64,000 nt of DNA from Geobacter sp. (GTDB taxonomy: Bacteria; Desulfobacterota; Desulfuromonadia; Geobacterales; DSM-12255), in NCBI GenBank assembly GCA_009684525.1, contig WKKR01000003.1:62001-126000 (forward strand). Direction: 5' to 3'. Numbering within the stretch: position 1 is the stretch's first letter; each line of letters opens with the position of its first letter. Made by a program: the position numbers and the translations under genes. This document shows positions 44,480 to 52,594 of the stretch, one piece after another. The notes beneath the pieces were generated by a model. That model was given only the letters and a program-made list of their open reading frames with translations. It was not told the origin of the DNA and did no database searches.

Positions 44480-45292
44480 ATGGGGAAGCTGGTCAGTATC
44501 ATGCCGGAGATCGGCTTGCTGGATACCCTGGCAGCAAAAGATTCATTTCTGCACCGGCTCGACCCCCGCGCAAAAATCCTGACAACCCTTGCTTTCATGG
44601 TTGCGGTGGTCTCCTTCGACAAATACCAACTTTCAGCCCTGCTGCCCTTCTTCATCTTTCCCGTGGTCATGATGTCCGTGGGAGGGATTTCGCCGACATT
44701 CCTGGCTCGCAAGGTGCTGCTTCTCCTGCCGTTCATTCTCGTCATGGGATTTTTCAATCCGATTTATGATCAAACTATTGTCGGAAGCATCGGTAACGTT
44801 GCAGTGACCGGAGGGTGGTTGTCATATTTTTCAATGGTAATACGTTTTTGTCTCACGGTCCTTGCTGCGTTTATCCTGATTGCGGTAACCGGATTCAGTG
44901 ATGTCTGTCTTGCCCTCGAACGTCTGGGGATGCCCCGCGTGTTCGCAGTGCAACTGCTGTTTCTCTATCGCTATCTGTTCGTATTGTCGGCAGAAGGGGG
45001 GAGGATGGCTCGAGCACGGTCGCTTCGCTCCTTTGCCGGGAAAGGCTTGGGGATGCGTGTCTATGCATCGCTTGTCGGCCATCTGCTTCTCAGGACCTTC
45101 GAAAGGGCTCAACGGATCTATCAAGCCATGCTGTCGCGGGGGTTTCGCGGCGAATTCCCTCCCCGCCGGCCTTTGCGGTTCGGTCTGCTTGATTTTCTTT
45201 TTGTTGCAAGCTGGGCTATGCTCTTTCTTTTATTTCGGGTAGTGAATGTTGCTTCCCTGTTGGGAGAACTGATTTCGGGAGTAATGCTGTGA
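44480..45292 (+). CDS. cbiQ: Cobalt/nickel ECF transporter T-component CbiQ
   Basis: CbiQ is the energy-coupling transmembrane subunit. The 270-residue protein has about five membrane segments, a LDPRAKIL N-terminal signature, and the two cytoplasmic Arg motifs (GRMARARSLRSF and AMLSRGFRGE) that contact the ATPase. ATG 44480 follows AAAGGG; a second ATG seven codons later is possible. cbiO overlaps it by GTGA. The metal-binding S-component CbiM (with CbiN) that usually precedes cbiQ is missing here, so cobalt versus nickel specificity is open. Confidence 0.88.
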   Translation: MGKLVSIMPEIGLLDTLAAKDSFLHRLDPRAKILTTLAFMVAVVSFDKYQLSALLPFFIFPVVMMSVGGISPTFLARKVLLLLPFILVMGFFNPIYDQTIVGSIGNVAVTGGWLSYFSMVIRFCLTVLAAFILIAVTGFSDVCLALERLGMPRVFAVQLLFLYRYLFVLSAEGGRMARARSLRSFAGKGLGMRVYASLVGHLLLRTFERAQRIYQAMLSRGFRGEFPPRRPLRFGLLDFLFVASWAMLFLLFRVVNVASLLGELISGVML

Positions 45293-46074
45293 GCCATCAT
45301 TTGGTTGAAGTAAAGGATCTCTGCTACAACTATCCCGACGGGACAATGGCTTTGAACGGGATTTCGTTCCGTATCACCCATGGGGAGTCGGTTGCTCTGG
45401 TGGGCGCCAACGGAGCCGGGAAATCGACCCTGCTCCTGCACCTGAATGGCATACTGATGGCCAGTATGGGGCAGGTACGCATCGGTGATCTCCCGGTGAC
45501 CCGGGCGACTCTGGCTGAGGTGCGCCGTACTGTGGGGATGATTTTTCAGGACCCTGATGATCAGCTGTTCATGCCGACGGTTGGCGAAGATGTGGCTTTT
45601 GGTCCTGCCAACCTCGGATTGCCGAGGGAGGAGGTTGACGAACGGGTCAGGAAAGCGCTGCAAAAAGTCGGGATAGAACACCTGGCCGGTCGTCCGCCGT
45701 ACCGCCTGTCCGGGGGGGAAAAACGACGCGCTGCCATTGCCACGGTTTTGGCATTGATGCCGGATATTCTCGTGATGGATGAACCGACAACCGGTTTGGA
45801 CCCCCTGGGCCGTCGCCAACTCATCAAGTTACTTGCTGATTTTCATCATACCAAGATAGTGGCTACCCATGATCTTGATCTGGTCCTGGATATCTGCCCG
45901 CGAACCATTGTCATCAAGGATGGCAAGATAGAGGCGGATGGGAGCACAACGGAGATCTTTCGCAACAGTGAGCTTTTGTCCGCGTGTCATCTGGAAATGC
46001 CTCTCGCAATGCAAGGGTGTCCGCTGTGCGCTAGGATAGAACCTGCTGAGGAGGTAAAGGAGAATTCCCCTTAA
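45289..46074 (+). CDS. cbiO: Cobalt/nickel ECF transporter ATPase CbiO
   Basis: This 261-residue ABC ATPase energises the ECF transporter. It has Walker A GANGAGKST (near residue 41), Q-loop (FQDPDDQLF), signature LSGGEKRRAAIA, Walker B ILVMDEP and the switch His in ATHDLDL. FQDPDDQLF is typical of CbiO proteins. The GTG start overlaps the cbiQ stop. Its TAA overlaps the convergent radC stop by four bases. A C-terminal CPLCARIEP sequence holds two cysteines of unknown importance. Confidence 0.92.
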   Translation: MSHHLVEVKDLCYNYPDGTMALNGISFRITHGESVALVGANGAGKSTLLLHLNGILMASMGQVRIGDLPVTRATLAEVRRTVGMIFQDPDDQLFMPTVGEDVAFGPANLGLPREEVDERVRKALQKVGIEHLAGRPPYRLSGGEKRRAAIATVLALMPDILVMDEPTTGLDPLGRRQLIKLLADFHHTKIVATHDLDLVLDICPRTIVIKDGKIEADGSTTEIFRNSELLSACHLEMPLAMQGCPLCARIEPAEEVKENSP

Positions 46075-46757
46075 AGCAATCCTTTGTCAGCAAGGCTGAC
46101 ATAACTGCCGTCACCGATAATGACATGGTCGAGGAGGCGGATTCCCATCAGTTCGCCCGCTTCCTTGAGTCGACGGGTCAATTCCAGATCTTCGCGGCTG
46201 GGGGTCGGGTCGCCTGAGGGATGATTGTGGACGATGATGATGGCGGCAGCCGAGTCGCGGACGGCGGGGTTGAAGACTTCGCGAGGATGAACGATGCTTT
46301 GGTTGAGCGATCCTTCAGAGATTTGTAGATTCCGCATGACCCGATTTTTGCCATCCAGGAGCAGGGCATGCACATACTCCTTCCGGCGCTCACGGAAGTG
46401 GGGGTAGTAATGTTCAAAAACCTGTGCAGGCGAGGTATACCGGTCACCATCCGACAGAGTTCGGGCTGTACAGCGGTTGGCAATTTCGATTGCGGCCTTG
46501 ATTGAAACCGCCTTGGCAGGACCGATCCCCTTGACGCGGCAGATTTCCGCTATGCTCGCACTGCCGAGACTGCGCAGGTCGCCGAACTCCTTGAGCAGTT
46601 GCCTGCCCAAGTCGATTGCACTCTGTTTGGCTGCGTGATCGCCGGTTCGCAGAATGAGGGCAAGCAACTCGGCATCACTTAAACCTTCAGAGCCTTGCCT
46701 GATCAATCGTTCCCGTGGCCGCTCTCCCTCAGGCCATCCCTTGATCCCACCTGACAT
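46071..46757 (-). CDS. radC: RadC-family JAB-domain protein
   Basis: The 228-residue protein has an N-terminal helix-hairpin-helix region (RVKGIGPAKAVSIKAAIEI) and a JAB/MPN metalloprotease-like domain with the HxH...D motif in HNHPSGDPTPSRED. RadC was named for DNA repair, but that role is disputed; the biochemical activity is not settled. It is followed by uppP 24 bases upstream on the same strand, so the two are probably co-transcribed. The ends of radC and cbiO overlap by four bases. Confidence 0.9.
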   Translation of the reverse strand: MSGGIKGWPEGERPRERLIRQGSEGLSDAELLALILRTGDHAAKQSAIDLGRQLLKEFGDLRSLGSASIAEICRVKGIGPAKAVSIKAAIEIANRCTARTLSDGDRYTSPAQVFEHYYPHFRERRKEYVHALLLDGKNRVMRNLQISEGSLNQSIVHPREVFNPAVRDSAAAIIIVHNHPSGDPTPSREDLELTRRLKEAGELMGIRLLDHVIIGDGSYVSLADKGLL

Positions 46758-46781
46758 CTTCGTCTCCTCTATAGCAGGAGT

Positions 46782-47597
46782 TTAATGGAAGATAAACAGA
46801 TACCCGATCACTCCAAAGCCTACCAGTACTCTGTACCAGACAAACGGATAGAGCGAATTCTTCTGCACATATTTAAGGAGGAAAGCCACACTCACGTAAC
46901 CGAAAATGGCTGAAGCTGCAATTCCGATGATCAATGAAGGGAGTTCACCTGCGGGCATGCCGTGCCTGATCAGATGTCCCAGTTTCAGGATGCCAGCCCC
47001 GGCAACGATGGGAAGTGAAAGGAGAAAAGAGAAACGGGCTGCAGTTTCGCGGGTGTATCCGAGGAGGAGCGCAGCCGTTATGGTTATTCCGGAGCGGGAG
47101 ACTCCGGGGACAAGGGCCAGGCATTGGGCCAGGCCTATAGTGATGGCTGCACCAAAAGTTATCCGTTCCATTTTCCAGCGTTTTGCCCCTATCGTGTCGG
47201 CAAAGGCGAGTAAAATGCCGAAGCCGACCAGGAGGATGGCGATGAGCATGGGACTTGCACGGAAGATGGCCTCGATCGGTTCTTCAAAAAGCTTTCCAAC
47301 GATGGCTGCCGGGAAGGTGCCGACAATGATATAGAAGGGGAGGCGTTGAGCGCTGCTTCTGCTTCCTTTTGTTGAAAATGAATCACAGAAATTGAGCCCG
47401 AGTTCCAGGATATCTCGCCAGAAGTAAGCACAGAGCGCCAGTAAAGTCCCCAGGTGGAGGGCGACGTCAAAGGTGATTCCTGATTCCTGCCAGTGGAGGA
47501 GCCAGGGAACTAAAATCAGGTGAGCTGAACTGCTGATGGGCAAAACTTCGGTGAGCCCTTGCAGGGCACCGAGAATGGTCGCGTGAAGCGGGTTCAT
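46782..47597 (-). CDS. uppP: Undecaprenyl-diphosphatase UppP (BacA)
   Basis: UppP dephosphorylates undecaprenyl diphosphate so that the carrier lipid can be reused for peptidoglycan and LPS synthesis. The 271-residue polytopic protein has both family motifs: LQGLTEVLPISSSAHL near the N terminus and the LVPGVSRSG loop in the middle. The start is ATG 47597 behind AAGGAGAG; the longer frame adds 11 unlikely residues. About seven or eight membrane segments are visible. It is the first gene of a uppP-radC transcript. Confidence 0.94.
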   Translation of the reverse strand: MNPLHATILGALQGLTEVLPISSSAHLILVPWLLHWQESGITFDVALHLGTLLALCAYFWRDILELGLNFCDSFSTKGSRSSAQRLPFYIIVGTFPAAIVGKLFEEPIEAIFRASPMLIAILLVGFGILLAFADTIGAKRWKMERITFGAAITIGLAQCLALVPGVSRSGITITAALLLGYTRETAARFSFLLSLPIVAGAGILKLGHLIRHGMPAGELPSLIIGIAASAIFGYVSVAFLLKYVQKNSLYPFVWYRVLVGFGVIGYLFIFH

Positions 47598-47721
47598 GGA
47601 ATTTGGCTCTCCTTGGGGGTGCCCGGACACATTAGACTAACAGGTCGGGAAAAGCAAGGAATGCCCTTTGATCCGGCTTGGCAGAGTCCGCATGGTGCGA
47701 TATTGTAACATAGATGTAGCA

Positions 47722-47749
47722 TTGGTTCCATTTCTGTGATAAATATATG
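47722..47749 (+). promoter_or_regulatory. Possible promoter of the DUF47-pit operon
   Basis: TTGGTT (47722-47727) and TATATG (47744-47749) are 16 bases apart, 47 bases upstream of the DUF47 start. I see no PhoB box. Confidence 0.4.
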
Positions 47750-47796
47750 CGGTTTTATTGAACGGCGACAGTTGCCGATCTGCAGCGGAGGATGCC

Positions 47797-48414
47797 ATGT
47801 TCGGACTCATTCCCAAAGACGAAAAGTTTTTTGCCATGTTTAAGGAGATGACCAGAAACATTATTGAAGGAGCGCAACTCCTCAAGGATATGATGGACAA
47901 TTTTGAAGATCCTGTCGGGAGCCAGCGACGGATCAAGGATGTGGAGCACAAGGGAGACTCCCAGACCCATGATATCATCAAGAAGCTGAACAAGAGCTTT
48001 GTTACTCCATTTGACCGTGAAGATATCTATGCCTTGTCGTCGGCTCTCGATGACATACTTGACCTGATAGATGCCTCTGCCCAGCGCTTCGTCATGTACA
48101 ATGTGGAAAAGCCGACCGCAGAGGCGAAAGAGTTGGCGTTTCTGATCCTCAAGTCGTGCCAGACCATCGATAAAGCGGTTGCCCTGTTGGGTGGGAAGCT
48201 CGAGCCCATAGCGGAATATTGCGTCGAGGTAAACGCCTTGGAGAATGAGGCGGACCGCGTCTGTCGCGAGGCAATCAGCCGGCTTTTCGACGAAGAGAAG
48301 GATCCTATCCAGCTGATCAAGTGGAAAGAGATTTACGAGACCTTGGAACGGGCCACGGATAAATGCGAAGATGCTGCCAACATACTCGAAAGTGTGGTGG
48401 TAAAGAATGCTTGA
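47797..48414 (+). CDS. DUF47/PhoU-like phosphate transport accessory protein
   Basis: The 205-residue all-helical cytoplasmic protein belongs to the TIGR00153/DUF47 family (MFGLIPKDEKFFAMF; RRIKDVEHKGD; ENEADRVCREAI; ATDKCEDAANILE). It resembles PhoU, and the E-x3-D patterns are its likely metal sites. ATG 47797 follows GGAGG; an earlier in-frame ATG lacks a site. Its end overlaps the pit start by 8 bases. Such proteins regulate the low-affinity phosphate transporter encoded next to them. Confidence 0.92.
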   Translation: MFGLIPKDEKFFAMFKEMTRNIIEGAQLLKDMMDNFEDPVGSQRRIKDVEHKGDSQTHDIIKKLNKSFVTPFDREDIYALSSALDDILDLIDASAQRFVMYNVEKPTAEAKELAFLILKSCQTIDKAVALLGGKLEPIAEYCVEVNALENEADRVCREAISRLFDEEKDPIQLIKWKEIYETLERATDKCEDAANILESVVVKNA

Positions 48415-49408
48415 TACTGCATTCCTCATGCTCTGCCTCGTTATATTCTCTGCCTTGGCATTCGACTATATCAACGGTTTTCATGATACTGCAAACGCAA
48501 TTGCCACCTGTGTTTCGACCCGGGCATTGTCGGTCAAGGCTGCAATCGTTATGGCTGCCGGACTTAATTTTGTCGGGGCAATGGTATCCACCAAGGTTGC
48601 AGCTACTATTGGCAAAGGTATAGTTGATGCCAACCATATAACCCAGATGGTTGTTTTGGCCGGAATCATGGGAGCCATTATCTGGGATTTGATCACCTGG
48701 TATTATGGCCTCCCCTCATCATCTTCCCATGCCATCATCGGCGGCCTCATCGGAGCGGTTATCGCACATGACGGGGCGTCTGTCCTGCATTGGGGCGGGC
48801 TGGAAAAAATCGTGCTGTCACTGGTGATTTCACCGATTGTGGGAACCATCATCGGTTTCACTTTTATGGTGATCATGCTCTGGAGCTTCAGGCATTCCGC
48901 TCCAAGCGGTCTCAATAATAGTTTCCGCAAACTGCAGATACTTTCGGCTGCAGTTATGGCATTTTCGCATGGTACCGCAGATGCCCAGAAATCCATGGGG
49001 GTCATTACCATGGCGTTGGTCAGCTATGGGGCACTGCCGTCCTTTATCGTCCCGACCTGGGTGAAAATTGCCTGCGCAGTGGCGATGGGTCTCGGCACTG
49101 CTGGCGGTGGGTGGCGGATCATCAAGACCGTCGGGAAGGACTTCGTGAAACTGCAGCCTGTTCACGGTTTCTGTGTGGAGACGGCGTCGGCAGGGGTCAT
49201 TCTCGGGGCATCGTCGATCGGTATGCCGGTCAGCACCACCCATGTCATCACCTCGGCCATTCTCGGGGTAGGCCTTTCGAAGCGTCTCACGGCGGTAAAC
49301 TGGAATGTGGCGGGAAGGATTCTGGTCGCCTGGGTTCTCACCATTCCGGCATCGGCCATTGTTGGTGGGATGGCATATCTGGTCATGAGCCCGTTCCTGG
49401 GTAATTAG
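48407..49408 (+). CDS. pit: PiT-family inorganic phosphate transporter
   Basis: The 333-residue polytopic protein has both PiT signature repeats: FDYINGFHDTANAIA near residue 19 and FSHGTADAQKSMG in the second half, plus GLPSSSSHAIIGG and GMPVSTTHVITS. PiT proteins import metal-phosphate, driven by protons. It is a short bacterial form without the large central loop. The 8-base overlap with the DUF47 gene suggests coupled translation and a regulatory pair. Confidence 0.94.
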   Translation: MLDTAFLMLCLVIFSALAFDYINGFHDTANAIATCVSTRALSVKAAIVMAAGLNFVGAMVSTKVAATIGKGIVDANHITQMVVLAGIMGAIIWDLITWYYGLPSSSSHAIIGGLIGAVIAHDGASVLHWGGLEKIVLSLVISPIVGTIIGFTFMVIMLWSFRHSAPSGLNNSFRKLQILSAAVMAFSHGTADAQKSMGVITMALVSYGALPSFIVPTWVKIACAVAMGLGTAGGGWRIIKTVGKDFVKLQPVHGFCVETASAGVILGASSIGMPVSTTHVITSAILGVGLSKRLTAVNWNVAGRILVAWVLTIPASAIVGGMAYLVMSPFLGN

Positions 49409-49438
49409 CCCTTACGGTATTCTACGGCACCCTTTCCC

Positions 49439-49924
49439 TTATTCATCAATTTCATCTCCTACCTCTTCCATTTCCCTGGTTAGTTCTGCCAGGGTTTCAT
49501 CCTTTTTCCTGAATCGTACGACCAGGTAATAGCAGGCAAAGTACGCGACGATTGCGGCTGCAAAGCCAAGGACCGAAGTGCCGATCAGAAGCGATGCGGC
49601 ATGGGTCTTGAGGTGATGCCATGCAATGCTTTTGAAATGGAATTCAAGGGGGGGGAGTCCACGGAGCATCTGCCCCAGCTTGAAACTCAGGCCAAGAATG
49701 GGGAGAACGGTGATTGGCGTGTTGACCCATGCGCCTGTGACGCAGGTGACCTTGTTGAGCCTGAAGATGAATGCGGCCCCAATGGCCATCAACGTATGGA
49801 ATGCAAAAAAAGGGGTGAAGCTGATGAACACCCCTACGGCGAATCCAGCTGAAATATGTCCCGGATGGCTGTCCAGAGAGAGAATCTCCCTGAAACGTTT
49901 TTTCCACAATTCCTTGTTGAACAC
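49439..49924 (-). CDS. DUF2062 membrane protein
   Basis: This small protein (161 residues from GTG 49924) has the DUF2062 pattern: SAGFAVGVFISFTPFFAFHT near the N terminus, then WVNTPITVLPI, and three or four membrane segments, ending in an acidic tail (EEVGDEIDE). GTG 49924 has AAGGGA at a suitable distance; a TTG two codons earlier is too close to it. Family members are uncharacterised; some are fused to glycosyltransferases. It is a lone gene, convergent with pit. Confidence 0.85.
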   Translation of the reverse strand: MFNKELWKKRFREILSLDSHPGHISAGFAVGVFISFTPFFAFHTLMAIGAAFIFRLNKVTCVTGAWVNTPITVLPILGLSFKLGQMLRGLPPLEFHFKSIAWHHLKTHAASLLIGTSVLGFAAAIVAYFACYYLVVRFRKKDETLAELTREMEEVGDEIDE

Positions 49925-50068
49925 ACGCAATCCCTTCAGTGCCTGCGCGCAGTCTAGAGCCCGGCCGGAGGTTTGTCAACCAAATCCGCTCTGGTCAATT
50001 CACGGGAAAACTCCATTAGCCTGCAATATTATTCTTGAAAATTGTCGAAATGCTCGATAACTTTCCAA

Positions 50069-50113
50069 TTGACAATATGACCGCAAGAATATATATACAA
50101 AACAATATATATT
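50069..50113 (+). promoter_or_regulatory. Promoter and AT-rich inverted repeat of the efflux/redox operon
   Basis: TTGACA (50069-50074) and TATATA (50092-50097) are 17 bases apart. A perfect inverted repeat, AATATATAT (50088-50096) with ATATATATT (50105-50113), covers the -10 box and the likely start of transcription. AT-rich inverted repeats over a promoter are typical ArsR-family operators, and the last gene of this operon encodes an ArsR protein. Confidence 0.65.
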
Positions 50114-50153
50114 GCACTTACGTAGTCGACGATCGATAAACGAGGTGAATGAC

Positions 50154-51482
50154 GTGATCAGATTTCTGGCTGCTGGGGCTTTGGTGCTGTTCTTTAGCGG
50201 TGCTGCGATGGGTGAAGAAAGGAGCCTCGGGCTCAGACAGGCAATAGAACTGGCCCTGGAGAATAACAGCCTCCTGCAGGCTGCACACTATGAACAAAGT
50301 GCTGCAGAGTCAGGGGTGGCCATCAGCCGTTCGCGGTATCTGCCGAAAATTACGTTCGAAGAGCGGGCGGCAGTCACCAATTCCCCGACAAAGGCCTTCA
50401 TGATGCGGCTTGACGAAGGGAGGTTTTCTCTGGCCGGTGATCTGAATCATCCACCGACCACGGGAGACTTTCAGACTTCACTCACCCTGGAACAGCCGCT
50501 CTTTGATGTCGGGATTGTGCGGGAAAAGGCCGTCGCTGAGCAGGAGTATGTATCCCGCTCCCATGCCTTTGAGCAACGTCGCCAGGAAGTTGCCTTTCAG
50601 GTTTATGGTGCATATCTGGCTGTCCAGCGGGCAAGGGCTTATGTATCGGTTGTCGAAAAGGCCGTGTCCGACGCGCGCGAGCATCAACGACTGGCAGCCG
50701 TGCGCAACGCAGCCGGAGTCGGTCTCAAGTTCGACGAATTGCGCATCGGGACATTTCTGGCTGAAATCGAACAGCAGAAGATCACTGCGGTAAACGACCT
50801 TGCCCTTGCCCGGTTGCGCCTGGGGCAGGTAATCGGTCTGCCGGCCGGCACAGCTCCCGACATCGCAGATACGGTAACCGCCTATGATCTCATGCTTGAC
50901 GGCAAGGAGCTTGTTGAAACTGCACTTTCGGGCAGGAAGGACCTGCAAGAGCTGGAAGCGCAGCTTGCCAAGTCCGAAGCGGGTGTTTCCCTTGCGCGTG
51001 GGAGCTATTGGCCGACCGTCTATGCTGGAGCCTCTTATCAGATGAATGACCGTGATGTGCCCCTGGGGCGTGACAACGATAGCTGGATGCTTGGCGCGAA
51101 CCTTCGGTGGGAGCTTTTTGATGGGTTGAGGCGAAATAGTGAGGTGTCACGCGCCCAGGCGGCTCGCAATGCAGTGGGTGCGTATCTCGCCGAACGTCGG
51201 CGGGATGCCGTACTACAGGTCAATGAAGCGATGCTGCGTCGAGAAGAGGCGATAAAAAGGTTGGAAGTAGCACAGCGTGCGGTAAAGGATGCGGAGGAGA
51301 TGGTCAGGCTGGTCAACAAGCGCTATGAGAATGCGCTTGCCACAACGGTCGAGACCCTCGACGCCCAGACAGCACTCAACCGGGCCAGGGCTCAGCTGGT
51401 TGATAACGAAGCCGGTTATGCGCTTGCTAATGCGCGTGTCTACCATAGCGCCGGGCTGTTCCTCAAGGAGGTTGTCAGATGA
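50154..51482 (+). CDS. TolC-family outer-membrane efflux protein
   Basis: The 442-residue protein starts at GTG 50154 with GAGGTGA upstream; the longer frame begins in the promoter. A signal peptide (about 1-22, ending GAAMG) is followed by two OEP repeats, with coiled-coil regions (FEQRRQEVAFQVYGAYLAV; EMVRLVNKRYENALATTVE) and beta-barrel strands. TolC proteins form the outer-membrane exit duct for tripartite pumps. It is first in an eight-gene operon and overlaps the next gene as ATGA. Confidence 0.92.
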   Translation: MIRFLAAGALVLFFSGAAMGEERSLGLRQAIELALENNSLLQAAHYEQSAAESGVAISRSRYLPKITFEERAAVTNSPTKAFMMRLDEGRFSLAGDLNHPPTTGDFQTSLTLEQPLFDVGIVREKAVAEQEYVSRSHAFEQRRQEVAFQVYGAYLAVQRARAYVSVVEKAVSDAREHQRLAAVRNAAGVGLKFDELRIGTFLAEIEQQKITAVNDLALARLRLGQVIGLPAGTAPDIADTVTAYDLMLDGKELVETALSGRKDLQELEAQLAKSEAGVSLARGSYWPTVYAGASYQMNDRDVPLGRDNDSWMLGANLRWELFDGLRRNSEVSRAQAARNAVGAYLAERRRDAVLQVNEAMLRREEAIKRLEVAQRAVKDAEEMVRLVNKRYENALATTVETLDAQTALNRARAQLVDNEAGYALANARVYHSAGLFLKEVVR

Positions 51483-52591
51483 TGCTACGCTCTGGCGTAA
51501 TGAATGTCGTGCTGCTCGCAGGGATGCTGATGTCGACTTCCGGCTGTACGAAAGAGCATGACCGTGCTGTTCCGGCTGCCCCGGCTGTGGTAAAGGGGCT
51601 GGTTGTCGATACGGTCCACGTGCAGGATGTTTCCGAGCGTCTGGAGATGGTCGGAACCGTCAAGGCGGTGAACAGCTCGGTTATAGCTGCGCGGGTTGCC
51701 GGGACCGTAACAGCTCTGATGGTGAAAGAGGGGGATCGGGTCCGCAAAGGGCAGGTTCTGGGAAGCATTGAGGCAGTGGAAACCCTGGCAAGTGCCGCAG
51801 CAGCCCAGGCCGGTGTTGAAGAGGCCCGGCGGGCGCTTGATGAGGCGCTGTCGCGCAGGAAGTTGGCCGACGCCACGTTCCAAAGGTACAGCCGGCTTTT
51901 TTCCGAGCAGGCTGTGACGCGGCAGGAATATGAAACACGCCAGTCCGAACAGGAGATTGCGGCGCAAGGGGTCTCCCGCGCAGAGTCGCGTTTGGTGCAG
52001 GCTCGTGAGAGTGCCCGCGCAGCAGTCACCGTTGCTGCCTACACGAAAATGATCGCCCCACTTGCGGGAATGATCACGAACAAGGCCATAGACCGCGGGG
52101 CAACGGTATTCCCTGGGATGCCACTCATGACGGTGGAAGGCGAAGGTGGCTTCCTCCTTGAGGTGCAGGCCCCCGAAACCCTGAAGGGACAGATCAGCAC
52201 CGGCAAGACCATCGAGGTCGTGATGGACGGTATGACTGCTCCTGAAACCGGGCGGGTTGTGGAGATCGTTCCTACTATCGATCCGGCCAGCAGAACCTTT
52301 ACTGTAAAGGTTGCCGTAGCGGGCAGAGGCCTTCGCTCCGGCTCCTACGGGAAGGCATTCGTTCCGGTAGGGAGTGTCAAAGGGATCGTGGTGCCGAAAA
52401 AGGCGCTGGTGGAACGTGGTGCACTGAATTTGGTCTGGGTAGTTGATCCGCAGAATATCATCAGAATGCGGTTGGTAAAGGCAGGCAGACAGATTGGCGA
52501 ACAGATTGAAATCCTTGCCGGGCTCAGCGACGGTGAGCGGATCGTGGTGAGCGGCGCAGAGAAGGCTTCCGACGGTGGAAAGGTGGAATAG
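51479..52591 (+). CDS. RND efflux periplasmic adaptor (membrane-fusion) lipoprotein
   Basis: The 370-residue adaptor has a lipoprotein signal (LMSTSGC, Cys about residue 23), a lipoyl/barrel-sandwich hybrid domain split by a helical hairpin (about residues 70-200), and beta-barrel and membrane-proximal domains. Motifs such as GTVTALMVKEGDRVRKGQVL and IAPLAGMIT are characteristic. It joins the pump at 52595 to the TolC-like duct. The start overlaps the tolC-like stop; the RND gene follows after three bases. Confidence 0.92.
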   Translation: MMLRSGVMNVVLLAGMLMSTSGCTKEHDRAVPAAPAVVKGLVVDTVHVQDVSERLEMVGTVKAVNSSVIAARVAGTVTALMVKEGDRVRKGQVLGSIEAVETLASAAAAQAGVEEARRALDEALSRRKLADATFQRYSRLFSEQAVTRQEYETRQSEQEIAAQGVSRAESRLVQARESARAAVTVAAYTKMIAPLAGMITNKAIDRGATVFPGMPLMTVEGEGGFLLEVQAPETLKGQISTGKTIEVVMDGMTAPETGRVVEIVPTIDPASRTFTVKVAVAGRGLRSGSYGKAFVPVGSVKGIVVPKKALVERGALNLVWVVDPQNIIRMRLVKAGRQIGEQIEILAGLSDGERIVVSGAEKASDGGKVE

Positions 52592-52594
52592 ATC

